Of a stretch of DNA of 64,000 bases, positions 1 through 10,447 are shown in pieces; position 1 is the first letter of the stretch, and every line of letters begins with the position of its first letter. The position numbers and the translations under genes were made by a program. The notes beneath the pieces are model-generated. The model saw nothing but the letters and a program-made list of their open reading frames with translations, did not search any database and was not told where the DNA came from. The DNA is from Arthrobacter sp. CDRTa11 (GTDB lineage Bacteria; Actinomycetota; Actinomycetes; Actinomycetales; Micrococcaceae), in contig NZ_CP044532.1 in NCBI RefSeq assembly GCF_026427775.1, positions 3,720,001 through 3,784,000 of the forward strand, written 5' to 3'.

Positions 1-188
1 GCTGTCATCCCGCGCCAGCCGATCCCCACGCGCCCCTGACGCGGCCTGGCGATGAGCAAGCCGACGGCTGCAGGAATTTCCGATGGCTCGAGCCGGCCCA
101 GCAGGTCGGCCAGCGCTTCCACTTTCGCGAGCCGTGAGCGCGTGGACGCGACAGCATCCGTGGTCCTCACGAGCTCTTCGAGCAGCAT
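1..188 (-). CDS. ATP-dependent DNA ligase, N-terminal part (cut by window edge)
   Basis: The minus strand reads an open frame from an ATG at 188 to the window edge without a stop, about 62 codons. It begins MLLEELVRTTDAVASTRSRL and continues through a segment ending PRQGRVGIGW. This matches the start of actinobacterial ATP-dependent DNA ligases of the LigB type (N-terminal DNA-binding domain: a helical repeat followed by a G-R-I/V-G-I/V-GW motif). The nucleotidyltransferase lysine motif would lie beyond the window. It is divergent from the DHFR-like gene with 63 bases between the starts. The ribosome-binding site is weak. The family call rests on remembered N-terminal similarity only. Confidence 0.75.
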   Translation of the reverse strand, partial: MLLEELVRTTDAVASTRSRLAKVEALADLLGRLEPSEIPAAVGLLIARPRQGRVGIGWRGMT

Positions 189-251
189 GGCACCAGTCTG
201 CCACGCCGGCCCACTCTGGACAGCGCCGGACCGCAGTTCCACACTGTACGC

Positions 252-854
252 ATGGGAATCATCGTCGCGAACCTGTTCATTACCCTCGACGGCGTCTACC
301 AGGCGCCCGGCGGCCGCGAAGAGGACACTGAAGGCGGCTTCGCCTACGGCGGCTGGCAGGCCCCGGTGTCCGATGACGAGGCCGGCGAAGCCATCGGTGC
401 CGAGATCGACCGCATCGACGCCCTGCTCCTGGGCCGGAAGACCTACGACATCTTCGCCTCCTTCTGGCCGCACCAGTCCGACGACGTCGGCACCAAATTC
501 AACCAGGTGCCCAAGTTTGTGGTCTCCAGCACGCTGCCCGCTGCAGACTGGGCGGGCACCACTGTGCTGCCGGATGCCGCGGCCGCGGGCCGGCTCCGTG
601 AGGAGTACGACCAGGTGCACATGTTCGGCAGCGGGGTCCTCATCCGAGCACTGCTGGCTGCGGACGTGATCGACCGACTCCATTTCTGGCTCTATCCGGT
701 CACCCTCGGGCAGGGAAAGCGGCTCTTCGACGCCGGGACCATTCCCGCCACTTTCCGCCTTGCCGAGCCGGCGCGGACATTCCCCAAGGGGTCGGTGTCG
801 CTGGTCTACGAGCGCGCGGGCGACGTCGAGACCCGGGATATAGCGGCCGCGTAG
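252..854 (+). CDS. Dihydrofolate reductase family protein (RibD C-terminal domain)
   Basis: This 200-residue protein starts MGIIVANLFITLDGVYQAPG, the first strand and 'S/T-LDG' turn of the RibD C-terminal/DHFR-like fold. A central LLLGRKTYDIFASFWP segment (about residues 55-70) and a late FGSGVLIRALL segment (about 123-133) bind the NADPH phosphate and pyrophosphate in this family. Length and layout are normal for stand-alone members, which are probably NADPH-dependent reductases of unknown substrate. The protein is cytoplasmic and has no signal peptide. The gene stands alone and ends just before a bidirectional terminator shared with groEL. It is not a classical folA, and the substrate cannot be inferred. 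Confidence 0.85.
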   Translation: MGIIVANLFITLDGVYQAPGGREEDTEGGFAYGGWQAPVSDDEAGEAIGAEIDRIDALLLGRKTYDIFASFWPHQSDDVGTKFNQVPKFVVSSTLPAADWAGTTVLPDAAAAGRLREEYDQVHMFGSGVLIRALLAADVIDRLHFWLYPVTLGQGKRLFDAGTIPATFRLAEPARTFPKGSVSLVYERAGDVETRDIAAA

Positions 855-864
855 CCTGGAACGA

Positions 865-913
865 AAGCACAAAAAACCGGCCCAGCTGATGCTGGACCGG
901 CTTTTTGTGCTTT
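865..913. terminator. Bidirectional terminator between the DHFR-like gene and groEL
   Basis: A long near-perfect stem of about 23 bp with a tgat loop at 888-891 has an A-tract on the left arm and a T-tract on the right. It can therefore terminate transcription from both convergent genes. It is the clearest rho-independent-type hairpin in the first 10 kb. Confidence 0.85.
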
Positions 914-928
914 TACGTGGACTGCAGC

Positions 929-2551
<1,623 letters not shown>

Positions 2552-2616
2552 TCAAGACAGAACCCCGTGCCGCGGGCCAGCGAAGAGCATGACCAGCGGC
2601 ACGGGGATCCAAAGAG

Positions 2617-2913
2617 TTACTTTACGACGATCGCCAGAACGTCGCGGGCGGAGAGCACGAGGTACTCGGTGCCGTTGTGCTTTACTTCGGTTCCGCCGTA
2701 CTTCGAGTAGATAACGACGTCGCCCTCGGCAACGTCGAGCGGAACGCGGTTGCCGTTGTCGTCAAAGCGGCCGGGGCCTACTGCGACAACTTCGCCTTCC
2801 TGCGGCTTCTCCTGTGCGGAGTCCGGGATAACCAGGCCGGAAGCCGTGGTCTGCTCGGCTTCGAGCGGGCGGACAACAATACGATCCTCAAGAGGCTTAA
2901 TAGAGACCGACAC
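2617..2913 (-). CDS. groES: Co-chaperonin GroES (Hsp10)
   Basis: The 98-residue GroES starts at a GTG and reads [20 protein letters not shown]. It carries the mobile loop around residues 19-30 ([18 protein letters not shown]) that docks on GroEL and ends in DVLAIVVK. The ribosome-binding site AAGGAG sits about 9 bases upstream and supports the GTG start. It forms the lid of the GroEL chamber. It is the first gene of the groESL operon, with a leader of roughly 110-140 bases that contains one CIRCE hairpin, so repression by HrcA is expected. Confidence 0.96.
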   Translation of the reverse strand: MSVSIKPLEDRIVVRPLEAEQTTASGLVIPDSAQEKPQEGEVVAVGPGRFDDNGNRVPLDVAEGDVVIYSKYGGTEVKHNGTEYLVLSARDVLAIVVK

Positions 2914-3025
2914 TCGGACCTCTCCTTCTACGTCAGCAAATTCATGGACTGGAAAGCTGTTTCGCCGTGGCTGGCAAACCGTCGTCGCGGTGCCGGCAGC
3001 AGCCTGGCTGGCAGCTCTTCATGTA

Positions 3026-3052
3026 TTAGCACCCTCCTAGGGAGAGTGCTAA
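3026..3052. promoter_or_regulatory. CIRCE element 1 (HrcA operator)
   Basis: The sequence TTAGCACCC-N9-GAGTGCTAA matches the CIRCE consensus TTAGCACTC-N9-GAGTGCTAA with one mismatch. It lies between the groES promoter and the groES start, so it would also be present in the mRNA leader. CIRCE is the operator of the heat-shock repressor HrcA. Confidence 0.92.
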
Positions 3053-3057
3053 TGATG

Positions 3058-3087
3058 ACTCTATGTAAGTGGTTAGCACTCGGTCAA
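3058..3087 (-). promoter_or_regulatory. Probable groESL promoter
   Basis: On the minus strand TTGACC (3082-3087) is followed after 18 bases by TAGAGT (3058-3063), a reasonable sigma-70-type -35/-10 pair. The -35 lies inside CIRCE 2 and CIRCE 1 lies just downstream, as expected for an HrcA-controlled promoter. Assigned by inspection only. Confidence 0.55.
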
Positions 3088-3099
3088 GGCGAGTGCCAG
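3073..3099. promoter_or_regulatory. CIRCE element 2 (HrcA operator)
   Basis: The sequence TTAGCACTC-N9-GAGTGCCAG has one perfect arm and one arm with two mismatches. It is spaced 20 bases from the first CIRCE. Its spacer contains the presumed -35 hexamer of the groES promoter, so HrcA binding here would block RNA polymerase directly. Confidence 0.85.
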
Positions 3100-3144
3100 C
3101 ATTTCGTCCTTGGCGAACCATTATCCGGGCAGCGTCCGGATGGT

Positions 3145-3525
3145 TTACCGGCCGGCGAGGTCGTCGAAATCCACGTCCTCGTCACCGCTGTTGTCGGGGC
3201 CGGTGCCGCGCTTGAGGTAGAGCACCAGGGCACCGCCCACGAAGGCGAGCAAGGAAATCAGCAGGACAATAAAGCCGCCAACCCTGGCACCGTTATAGAG
3301 GCCCCTGATGTCCTGTGCCTCGTCCGTAGCGTCCTGGATGTCCTTGCCGCCCACCGAATAAATGGTGGCGTTGAAGGTGTCCAGGAAGAAGATGATCACC
3401 AGCAGCGCGATACACACAGTGGCCACTGCTGCCCCGGCTATGAGTGCTGGCCGCGCGTACTTCACCATGCCCGGGTTGCTGGATCGGGGCTGTTCGGACG
3501 GCTGGGTGCCTGCACTGTCTTCCAT
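3145..3525 (-). CDS. Small two-span membrane protein of unknown function
   Basis: A 126-residue protein with a polar N-terminus. It has one hydrophobic span at about residues 27-48 (ALIAGAAVATVCIALLVIIFF), a 30-residue loop, a second span at about 82-105 (GGFIVLLISLLAFVGGALVLYL), and an acidic tail (DEDVDFDDLAG). Both ends are probably cytoplasmic. No catalytic motif is seen. It resembles conserved hypothetical membrane proteins of Arthrobacter, but no function can be given. It is divergent from the methyltransferase gene with 54 bases between the starts. Confidence 0.75.
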   Translation of the reverse strand: MEDSAGTQPSEQPRSSNPGMVKYARPALIAGAAVATVCIALLVIIFFLDTFNATIYSVGGKDIQDATDEAQDIRGLYNGARVGGFIVLLISLLAFVGGALVLYLKRGTGPDNSGDEDVDFDDLAGR

Positions 3526-3579
3526 GACTTCAACCCTATCCGGAACTCACCAGGGGGCTCCTCCACTACGCTTGAACCC

Positions 3580-4821
3580 ATGCCCCAAGCACCGCAGGAC
3601 CAGATTGCCCCACTGCTTACGAGCGAAGGTTGGGAGCTGCTGGCGTCCCTGGGACCGTACCAGGAGGATAAGGCCTTTGAGCTGAATTCCGCTCTGCGCA
3701 AGGCCGGCCACTCCCCCGAACTGGTCTCCGCTGTCCTGACCCAGTCCCGGCTGCGCACCAAGGCGGAGTCGAAGTTCGGCGAGTTCGCCCGAAGCATGCT
3801 TTTCACCCAGGCGGGCCTTGAACAGGCCACCCGGCTCAACGTGGCCGCCCGGCATGCCGAGCGGTTTGCCCAAGCCGGCATCCGCCACGTGGCCGACCTC
3901 GGCTGCGGACTCGCCGCGGACTCACTGGCGTTGGCATCCATGGACATCACGGTCACGGCAGTGGAGATGGACGAGACCACCGCAGCCTGCGCCACGGTCA
4001 ACCTCATTCCTTTTTCCAACGCCACCGTGGTCCATTCGGACGCCACCTCAGTATCCCTGGACGGGATCGACGGCGTGTGGCTGGATCCCACGCGCCGCGT
4101 GACCTCCAGCTCCGGCACCAAGCGGATCTGGGATCCGGAGGCCTTTTCCCCGCCGCTTTCCTTTGTGGAAGCGGTGGCGGCAACCGGCCGGGCAGTGGGT
4201 GTAAAGATGGGCCCGGGCATGCCGCACGAGGCCGTCCCCGCCGGGTGCGAGGCCCAATGGGTTTCGGTCGGCGGCGATGTCACGGAAGTGACGCTGTGGT
4301 TCAACTCGGTGAGCAGGCCGGGAATCCGCCGTGCCGCCTTGCTGCTGGGGCCCCAGGGTGCCGCCGAAATGACGAGTGCTGAGGACTTCGGCGGCGGTCC
4401 CACCGCCCCGGTCGGTGCACCGGAGGGCTACCTTTATGAGCCCGACGGCGCCGTCATCCGCGCAGGACTGGTGGCCGACGTCGCGCTTGAACTGGGCGGG
4501 CACCTGCTTGATGAGCACATCGCGTATATCTGTGCGCCCGAGCTGGTGGACACACCTTTCGCGCGGGCCTACAAGGTCCTGGAAGTGATGCCGTACAACG
4601 TCAAGGCGCTCAAGGCCTGGGTGAAGGAGAACGGCATCGGCGTGCTGGACATCAAAAAGCGCGGGACCTCCGTGACCCCCGAGGAACTGCGCAAGCAGCT
4701 GCTTCCTGCAGGGAAAACAGGGGGCAAGGGCTTGGGGAAGAAGGCCGGGAGCAAGACGGCCACCCTCATCCTGACCCGGATCGGGGAGGAACGGGTGGCC
4801 ATCTCGGTTGAGCCCGCGTAA
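3580..4821 (+). CDS. Class I SAM-dependent methyltransferase with THUMP-like domain
   Basis: 413 residues from the ATG at 3580 (MPQAPQDQIAPLLTSEGWEL). The open frame continues far upstream, but that part lies antisense to groES and is rejected. A helical N-terminal region precedes a Rossmann methyltransferase core. Its motif I is VADLGCGLAADSLAL at about 104-118, followed by an acidic SAM-ribose residue in VTAVEMDE. Then come WLDPTRR, in the motif IV position, and a C-terminal THUMP-like domain with a lysine-rich end. Such proteins are predicted RNA methyltransferases, and the substrate is unknown. The gene is convergent with the shikimate-dehydrogenase-like gene. Confidence 0.85.
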   Translation: MPQAPQDQIAPLLTSEGWELLASLGPYQEDKAFELNSALRKAGHSPELVSAVLTQSRLRTKAESKFGEFARSMLFTQAGLEQATRLNVAARHAERFAQAGIRHVADLGCGLAADSLALASMDITVTAVEMDETTAACATVNLIPFSNATVVHSDATSVSLDGIDGVWLDPTRRVTSSSGTKRIWDPEAFSPPLSFVEAVAATGRAVGVKMGPGMPHEAVPAGCEAQWVSVGGDVTEVTLWFNSVSRPGIRRAALLLGPQGAAEMTSAEDFGGGPTAPVGAPEGYLYEPDGAVIRAGLVADVALELGGHLLDEHIAYICAPELVDTPFARAYKVLEVMPYNVKALKAWVKENGIGVLDIKKRGTSVTPEELRKQLLPAGKTGGKGLGKKAGSKTATLILTRIGEERVAISVEPA

Positions 4822-4851
4822 CGCCCTGGACCTGATGCCTCAATAGATCTG

Positions 4852-4871
4852 GTGCCCTGAAAGAAGGGCAC
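4852..4871. terminator. Weak hairpin between convergent genes
   Basis: A perfect 7-bp stem (GTGCCCT/AGGGCAC) with a 6-base loop lies between the two convergent stop codons. It has no T-tract on either side. Its position suggests a terminator, but the structure is modest. Confidence 0.35.
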
Positions 4872-4878
4872 GGTGATG

Positions 4879-5724
4879 CTACTGGTCGCGCATGAATTCT
4901 TCGGCGGCGCGCACCTGTTCGTCCGTGGGACGGATGCCCGTGTAGAGCACGAACTGTTCCAGGGCCTGGATAGTGGCCACCTCCGCTCCGGTGATGACGT
5001 GTTTCCCCGCCGCACGTGCGGCTCGGATCAGGGGCGTCTCCGCGGGCAGTGCCACCACGTCGAACACCACCTTGGCTGCGTCGATGGCATCCTGGGGGAA
5101 GGACAGCGCGTCTGCGCCGTTGCCTCCCTCCATACCAAGGGGGGTCACGTTAACAATCATGTCCGCAGTCCCGCCGTCGAGCTCCGCCTGCCAGCGGAAC
5201 CCATACTGCTCCGCCAGGGCACGGCCGGTTTTTTCGTTCCTGGCGATGACGGTGACGTTGGCAAAACCGGCGTCCCGCAAGGCCGCGATGGTGGCCTTGG
5301 CCATGCCGCCTGACCCCTGCACCAACACGGAGTGGCCGGTGGGCACGGCGTTGCGCTCCAGCAACTGTTCGATCGCGGTGTAGTCGGTGTTGTACGCCAC
5401 GAGGCGCCCGTCGGTGTTCACCACCGTATTCACCGAGTCGATTGCCTTGGCCGAAGGATCCAGCTCATCCACGAGGGCAATCACGTCCTCCTTGTAGGGC
5501 ATGGAGACGGCGCAGCCACGGATTCCCAATCCGCGGACGCCCGCAACCGCCTGGGCCAGGTCGGTGGGCGCGAAGGCCTTGTAGATCCAGTTCAGTCCCA
5601 GTTGCCCGTACAGGTGGTTGTGGAAGCGGGTCCCGTTGTTGCTGGGCCGCGCCGAGAGTGAAATGCAGAGGGTCATGTCTTTATTGAGAATTGGCACCCG
5701 TCCATTAAACGCGCTTCCCCCCAT
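4879..5724 (-). CDS. Shikimate dehydrogenase-like oxidoreductase (SdhL / HI0607 type)
   Basis: 281 residues. The N-terminal substrate domain has SLSARPSNNGTRFHN (about 23-37) and SMPYKED (about 74-80, catalytic lysine), then NTDY (about 112-115, catalytic aspartate). The NADP-binding domain follows with VQGSGGMAKATIAAL (about 135-149) and VIARNEKTGR. The pattern CISLSARPSN...FHNHLYGQLGLNWIYKAF is that of the SDH-like subgroup (H. influenzae HI0607) rather than AroE, whose activity on shikimate is weak. The ATG at 5724 has a poor ribosome-binding site, and a GTG nine codons downstream is an alternative. No other aromatic-pathway gene is nearby. Confidence 0.85.
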   Translation of the reverse strand: MGGSAFNGRVPILNKDMTLCISLSARPSNNGTRFHNHLYGQLGLNWIYKAFAPTDLAQAVAGVRGLGIRGCAVSMPYKEDVIALVDELDPSAKAIDSVNTVVNTDGRLVAYNTDYTAIEQLLERNAVPTGHSVLVQGSGGMAKATIAALRDAGFANVTVIARNEKTGRALAEQYGFRWQAELDGGTADMIVNVTPLGMEGGNGADALSFPQDAIDAAKVVFDVVALPAETPLIRAARAAGKHVITGAEVATIQALEQFVLYTGIRPTDEQVRAAEEFMRDQ

Positions 5725-5804
5725 AAAAACGCTTCAACCAGTCTGACTGACAGACAACGCGCTGAAATGCACGAATGACGACGTTATGTGCGACATTAGT
5801 TGGG

Positions 5805-7520
5805 TCAGGGGCAGCCGGTGCCGGCAGGAAAGCTCCCGACGGCGGCAGGCAGCTTTCCCGGCGCCTTCGCCTTGCCGGCCAGGACGGCCGCCAAGGCATC
5901 AAATGCTCCCGGGCTGCGCCCGTACAAAGCCACCTTGACCGGCGCGGGCGAACCCTGCAAAGGCCAGGGAGCATCCAGCGCAACGGCGATATCGCCCGCG
6001 GCAGGCAGGCCGCCGTAACCAATGAGGCTCACCACTGGGCCTGCCCCTACCGACAGCCCTGCGCGGGTCGCGGCGGCCTCGAACCGGGCCCTGTCCTGCG
6101 GCGACCCGCCGGCCACCTGCACGCTTCCCTGAACCAGCGGCCCGTCACACTGCCCGGACAGCACGGTGACGGCAGCGGCTGATACCTGCGCGGACAACCC
6201 GTTGCCGCTTCCCGGCGCCTGCGCGGGCGGCGGGGTACTCCGGCCCCGCCAAATCATCATGGTGGCCACGCGGCGGGCGGCTTCATCCAGCCGGGCGCCG
6301 GGCAGGCTTCCCGCGGCCACGGCACTGACGATAGCCGCGTGCGCCTGCCCTACGTCAGTGGGCATGAGGAGGAGGTCAGCTCCGGCGGCAAGCGCCGCGG
6401 GGGCCGCGCCGCCGTCGGGGAACTGCTGCTGGATGGCACCCATGTTGAGGGCGTCCGTCACGGCCACTCCATTGAATCCCATCGCGCGGAGCGCCGCGTA
6501 CGTCGGCTTCGACAACGACGCCGGAACGCCAGGTTCCAGCGCCGGTACGGCGATGTGCCCGGTCATCACCATCGGCGTGCCGGCATCGATGGCCGCTTTG
6601 AAGGGCTTCCAGTCGCGCGCGTTGAGTTCAGCGACACTGGCCGGCTGCACCGGGAGACCCTGGTGCGAGTCCACGGTGACCGAGCCGTGTCCGGGAAAGT
6701 GCTTCACGGCAGGCAGGAGTCCGGCTTCCTGGATACCGTGGGAAAAGGCCACTCCCAATCGGGCCGAAAGCTCCGGATCCCCGGACAGCGAACGTGCGCC
6801 GATGGTGGGGTCCGAAGGGCCGATGGTGACGTCGATGTCCGGGGCGAAGTCAATGTTGAAGCCCAGCGGGGCAAGTTCGGAGGCCAGGGCACGGCCTGAG
6901 TCCTGCGTGAGTGGCGCACTCGCTGTGGCGCCGTAGCTCATGGGCGTGGGCCATTCGGTCAGGGGCGCGCCAAGCCGTGACACGATTCCACCCTCCTGGT
7001 CCACGCCGATGAGTCCGGGCCAGGTCCTGCCATCCGCCCGGGCAGCCTGCGCGAGCCGTGCGTTCACGGCTGTCATGGCCGCAGTATCCACTTGATTCTG
7101 GGCGTCCAGGGGTACGTTGTCGCCCATGATGATGGAGCCGGCAAGATGCAGGCGTTCAATCGTGGCGGCCTGGGACTCGGCGTCCGTTCCGGTGTAAGAG
7201 GGCATCAGGACCTGCCCTGCCTTTTCTTCCACTGTCATGGCCGCCACGGCGGCAGCAGCCGCGTCCTGGTCCCTTTGCTCAGGTCCCCAGCCCAGTGGCT
7301 GACTGCGCTCATCCGCGGAGGCGTCAGGCGAGGCGGAAGCGGAGGGAGGCACCGGCGTCGGGCTCTCTGATGACGGGGCAGCACTGGCGGCAGGGCTGGT
7401 GGACGTGGGTGCCGGTGCGGGCACCACGCTGCAGGACGCGAGCGCAGCGACTGCCGCCACGGCGGCCACGGCAAGGGTGGATTGGTGAGTACTGTTACGG
7501 GTCCGGGGGAACGAGGCCAT
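5805..7520 (-). CDS. Glycoside hydrolase family 3 lipoprotein, beta-N-acetylhexosaminidase (NagZ-like)
   Basis: About 571 residues. The N-terminus is a lipoprotein signal with lipobox LASC around residues 28-31 (from the ATG at 7520), then a Pro/Ser/Ala-rich linker to about residue 70, so the enzyme is anchored outside the membrane. The GH3 barrel contains GVDQEGG, KHFPGHGSVTVDSH (the NagZ histidine/loop signature) and VTDALNMGAI, carrying the nucleophile aspartate. A C-terminal alpha/beta region follows. The predicted role is removal of N-acetylglucosamine from wall fragments. It is divergent from ybdK. A TTG one codon earlier is the only other start. Confidence 0.9.
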   Translation of the reverse strand: MASFPRTRNSTHQSTLAVAAVAAVAALASCSVVPAPAPTSTSPAASAAPSSESPTPVPPSASASPDASADERSQPLGWGPEQRDQDAAAAAVAAMTVEEKAGQVLMPSYTGTDAESQAATIERLHLAGSIIMGDNVPLDAQNQVDTAAMTAVNARLAQAARADGRTWPGLIGVDQEGGIVSRLGAPLTEWPTPMSYGATASAPLTQDSGRALASELAPLGFNIDFAPDIDVTIGPSDPTIGARSLSGDPELSARLGVAFSHGIQEAGLLPAVKHFPGHGSVTVDSHQGLPVQPASVAELNARDWKPFKAAIDAGTPMVMTGHIAVPALEPGVPASLSKPTYAALRAMGFNGVAVTDALNMGAIQQQFPDGGAAPAALAAGADLLLMPTDVGQAHAAIVSAVAAGSLPGARLDEAARRVATMMIWRGRSTPPPAQAPGSGNGLSAQVSAAAVTVLSGQCDGPLVQGSVQVAGGSPQDRARFEAAATRAGLSVGAGPVVSLIGYGGLPAAGDIAVALDAPWPLQGSPAPVKVALYGRSPGAFDALAAVLAGKAKAPGKLPAAVGSFPAGTGCP

Positions 7521-7640
7521 CAATACGATGCTACCCCTGCACTAGACTTGAGAAACCCGTTCGCCTGCCGGCAGCAGCCTTCACAGCTGCCTGTCAGTAG
7601 CGGCGTGAGCCAGCGACAAACAGGACAGTTAGGGAAACGC

Positions 7641-8792
7641 GTGAAGATTGATTTCGCTTCATCGAGGCAATCAACTCTTGGTGTGGAATGGGAACTGGCG
7701 CTCGTGAATGGCCAAACAGGTGAACTCGCCTCGGTAGCGAATGAGGTGTTGCGCGGAGTGGCTTCCAAGCACCCTGAGCTCAACGAGGACGACGAGCACC
7801 CGCACATCAAGCAGGAACTGCTGCTGAACACCGTGGAACTTGTCACCGGCATCTGCGAAACGGCAGCCGAAGCCAAGGAAGACCTGAGCCGCTCCCTCGC
7901 CGCAGTCCGCGAAATCACCGATCCCATGGGCGTGGAGGTGTTCTGCGCCGGCAGCCACCCCTTCAGCCCGCCGCAGCTCCAGCCGGTGACTGACAAGGCC
8001 CGCTATGCCAAGCTGATCGACCGGACACAGTGGTGGGGCCGGCAGATGGTGATCTACGGTGTCCACGTCCACGTGGGCCTGGACCGCCGTGAGAAGGCGC
8101 TGCCGGTGCTGGATGGGCTGGTCAATTACTTCCCCCATTTCCAGTCCCTTTCCGCCTCCAGCCCGTTCTGGGGCGGCGAGGACACCGGCTATGCCTCGCA
8201 CCGGGCCCTGATGTTCCAGCAGCTCCCCACGGCAGGCCTGCCCTTCCAGTTCCGGTCCTGGGAGGAGTATGAGTCCTACGTCCAGGACATGTTCACTACC
8301 GGGGTCATTGACACCCTGTCTGAAATACGGTGGGACATCCGGCCTGTGCCAAATCTGGGCACCATAGAAATGCGCATTTGCGACGGCCTGGCCACGCTGG
8401 AGGAAGTAGGCGCCATCGCTGCCCTCACCCAGTGCCTCGTGGATGAGTTTTCCACCACACTGGACAACGGCGGCACCATTCCCACCATGCCGCCGTGGCA
8501 CATCCAGGAAAACAAGTGGCGTGCCGCGCGCTACGGCATGGATGCCATCATCATCCTGGATGCGGCGGGCAAAGAGCAGCTGGTGACCGAACACCTGCTC
8601 GAAACCCTCAACAGGCTTGAACCTGTGGCGGCAAAGCTGGGCTGCGCAGACGAACTGGCCGACGTCGAGAAGATCATCAGCCGCGGTGCGGGTTACCAGC
8701 GACAGCGCCGCGTCGCGGCCGAACACGGCGGAGACCTGCAGGCAGTCGTGCTGGACCTGGTCAAGCAGATGCGCAACGGCCCCACGGCCTAA
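7641..8792 (+). CDS. Glutamate-cysteine ligase family 2 protein (YbdK-type)
   Basis: 383 residues from a GTG at 7641, with ribosome-binding site AGGGAAA a few bases upstream. It begins VKIDFASSRQSTLGVEWEL. It carries the family's GVEWELALV, a central YGVHVHVGLDRREKAL and a late IRPVPNLGTIEMRICDG. These are the metal/ATP-binding parts of the carboxylate-amine ligase fold (GCS2/YbdK). E. coli YbdK has only weak glutamate-cysteine ligase activity. Mycothiol genes are present in this window, so glutathione synthesis is not the expected job and the physiological substrate is open. The gene is convergent with tsaD. Confidence 0.9.
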   Translation: MKIDFASSRQSTLGVEWELALVNGQTGELASVANEVLRGVASKHPELNEDDEHPHIKQELLLNTVELVTGICETAAEAKEDLSRSLAAVREITDPMGVEVFCAGSHPFSPPQLQPVTDKARYAKLIDRTQWWGRQMVIYGVHVHVGLDRREKALPVLDGLVNYFPHFQSLSASSPFWGGEDTGYASHRALMFQQLPTAGLPFQFRSWEEYESYVQDMFTTGVIDTLSEIRWDIRPVPNLGTIEMRICDGLATLEEVGAIAALTQCLVDEFSTTLDNGGTIPTMPPWHIQENKWRAARYGMDAIIILDAAGKEQLVTEHLLETLNRLEPVAAKLGCADELADVEKIISRGAGYQRQRRVAAEHGGDLQAVVLDLVKQMRNGPTA

Positions 8793-8834
8793 GCATCGCG
8801 GCAACAGGGCCACCTGCCGGAAGTCAGGCGGGAG

Positions 8835-9938
8835 TCAGACTGGAAGTGAAACCTCGGTGACAGGCATCGAGGAGTCCGGCGCGAAGCGGATGCCGCTCGG
8901 TGCGATCCCGGCCATGACCAGCTGGGCGCCGAGTGCGGCCACCATGGCTCCGTTATCCGTGCAGAGGTCCAGAGGGGGCACGTGCAGCCTGATCCCGGCC
9001 GACGCGCAGCGCTGTCCGGTGAGCTCGCGCAGCCTGGAGTTTGCGGCCACTCCCCCGCCCAGCAGGACGTCCGTGATTCCGTTCTCGCGGCAGGCCAGCA
9101 CGGCCTTGGAGGTGATGACGTCCACCACCGCTTCCTGGAAAGCGGCGGCAATGTCGGCTACCGGGACGGCTTCCCCGCGGGCCTCGAACTGCTCCACGCA
9201 GCGCGCCACTGCCGTCTTCAGTCCGCTGAAGGACCAGTCGTAGCGGTGCGGTCCTGGCTCCTCGGCCGTCCCCATGTACTTCGGCTGGGATAGCCCGCGC
9301 GGGAAGCGGATGGCTTTGGCATTGCCCGTCCGTGCCAGCTTGTCGATGGCGGGGCCGCCCGGATAGCCAAGGCCCAGGATGCGCGCCACTTTGTCGTAGG
9401 CTTCCCCGGCGGCGTCGTCGATGGTGGAGCCAAGGAGCTGCACGTCATCGGTAATGCTGTTGATCTTCAGGATCTCGGTGTGTCCGCCGGATACCAGCAG
9501 GGCACCGACGTTTTCCGGGAGCCGGGGTGCGGCTTCGGCACCGTTCCCCGATACTCCGCCGTCCAAAAGCCCCACGCCCACGTGAGCCACCAGATGGTTG
9601 ATGGCGTAAAGCGGCTTTCCGGTGGCAACAGCCAACGCCTTCGCGGCGCAGACCCCCACCATCAGGGCGCCGGCCAGGCCGGGACCGGACGTAACGGCAA
9701 TGGCGTCAATCTCGTCCAGTTCCACATGGGCGTCGGACAACGCCTGGCGGAGGGTGGGAACAAAGGCATCAAGGTGGGCCCGCGAAGCGATCTCCGGGAT
9801 CACCCCGCCAAAACGGACGTGCTCGTCCATTGAGGATGACACCGTGTTGGTGAGGAGTTTGGTGCCCCGTACGATCCCGACGCCGGTCTCGTCGCAGGAG
9901 GATTCGATGCCCAGCACGAGGGGCTCTGAGCGGTTCAT
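8835..9938 (-). CDS. tsaD: tRNA N6-adenosine threonylcarbamoyltransferase
   Basis: 367 residues, the usual length. It starts [18 protein letters not shown], the ASKHA phosphate-1 motif. [13 protein letters not shown] and the metal-ligand region [10 protein letters not shown] (about 115-125, the HxxxH pattern) follow, then [10 protein letters not shown] and the late [12 protein letters not shown]. It transfers the threonylcarbamoyl group to A37 of ANN-decoding tRNAs with TsaB and TsaE. Its start overlaps the end of rimI by four bases. It is the last gene of the alr-tsaE-tsaB-rimI-tsaD operon. Confidence 0.96.
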   Translation of the reverse strand: MNRSEPLVLGIESSCDETGVGIVRGTKLLTNTVSSSMDEHVRFGGVIPEIASRAHLDAFVPTLRQALSDAHVELDEIDAIAVTSGPGLAGALMVGVCAAKALAVATGKPLYAINHLVAHVGVGLLDGGVSGNGAEAAPRLPENVGALLVSGGHTEILKINSITDDVQLLGSTIDDAAGEAYDKVARILGLGYPGGPAIDKLARTGNAKAIRFPRGLSQPKYMGTAEEPGPHRYDWSFSGLKTAVARCVEQFEARGEAVPVADIAAAFQEAVVDVITSKAVLACRENGITDVLLGGGVAANSRLRELTGQRCASAGIRLHVPPLDLCTDNGAMVAALGAQLVMAGIAPSGIRFAPDSSMPVTEVSLPV

Positions 9939-10447
9939 GGCTGGCCTGCTTCCGTTGACCGGTGGTTCTCGGGTTCCGTGAGCTGGAGCCGCATGATCAG
10001 GGCGTCGACGCCGTCCCGGTAATACTTCCGGCGGAGATGGATCTGCTCAAAACCGAACCGCAGGTAAAGCTGCTGGGCGCGTGGGTTGTCCGACCTGACC
10101 TCCAGCAGGACGTCGGCTGCACCGCGGCGCCGCGCTTCGTCGATGAGCCGGGTCAGCAGCGCCGAGCCGATCCCCCGGCCCTCAAACTCAGGGACGACGG
10201 CGATCGTTTGCACGTCCGCGATGGGCTCAATGCACATCAGGCCCGCATAGCCCACGATTCCGGTGGTGGTTTCCGCCACGAGGTACCGCCGGGTTGTTGT
10301 CTGGGACAGCTCGTCGAAGAACATTTGCAGCGGCCAGGCGTCGTTCGGGAACAGCCGCTGTTCCAAGGCGTTGACGGTGGGCACGTCGTCGAGGGTCATG
10401 TCGCGGAGGATGACATCTTCTGCGCGATGCCCCGCGCCGGAATTCAC
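9935..10447 (-). CDS. rimI: Ribosomal-protein-alanine N-acetyltransferase RimI (GNAT)
   Basis: 170 residues with a GNAT fold: [19 protein letters not shown] at the start, then the acetyl-CoA motif [15 protein letters not shown] (about 85-99), followed by [22 protein letters not shown] (about 112-133). That last segment is the RimI/RimI-like signature. It acetylates N-termini, classically of ribosomal protein S18. Its GTG start overlaps the tsaB stop and its end overlaps the tsaD start, so it is translationally coupled to both. Linkage of rimI with tsaB and tsaD is common in actinobacteria. Confidence 0.94.
   Translation of the reverse strand: MNSGAGHRAEDVILRDMTLDDVPTVNALEQRLFPNDAWPLQMFFDELSQTTTRRYLVAETTTGIVGYAGLMCIEPIADVQTIAVVPEFEGRGIGSALLTRLIDEARRRGAADVLLEVRSDNPRAQQLYLRFGFEQIHLRRKYYRDGVDALIMRLQLTEPENHRSTEAGQP

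Noticed and set aside
2677..3579. Upstream extension of the methyltransferase frame
   Set aside because: It runs antisense to groES and through the CIRCE/promoter region. The family-like protein begins at the ATG at 3580.
8793..8834. Terminator between ybdK and tsaD
   Set aside because: Only a short imperfect stem without T-tract can be drawn.
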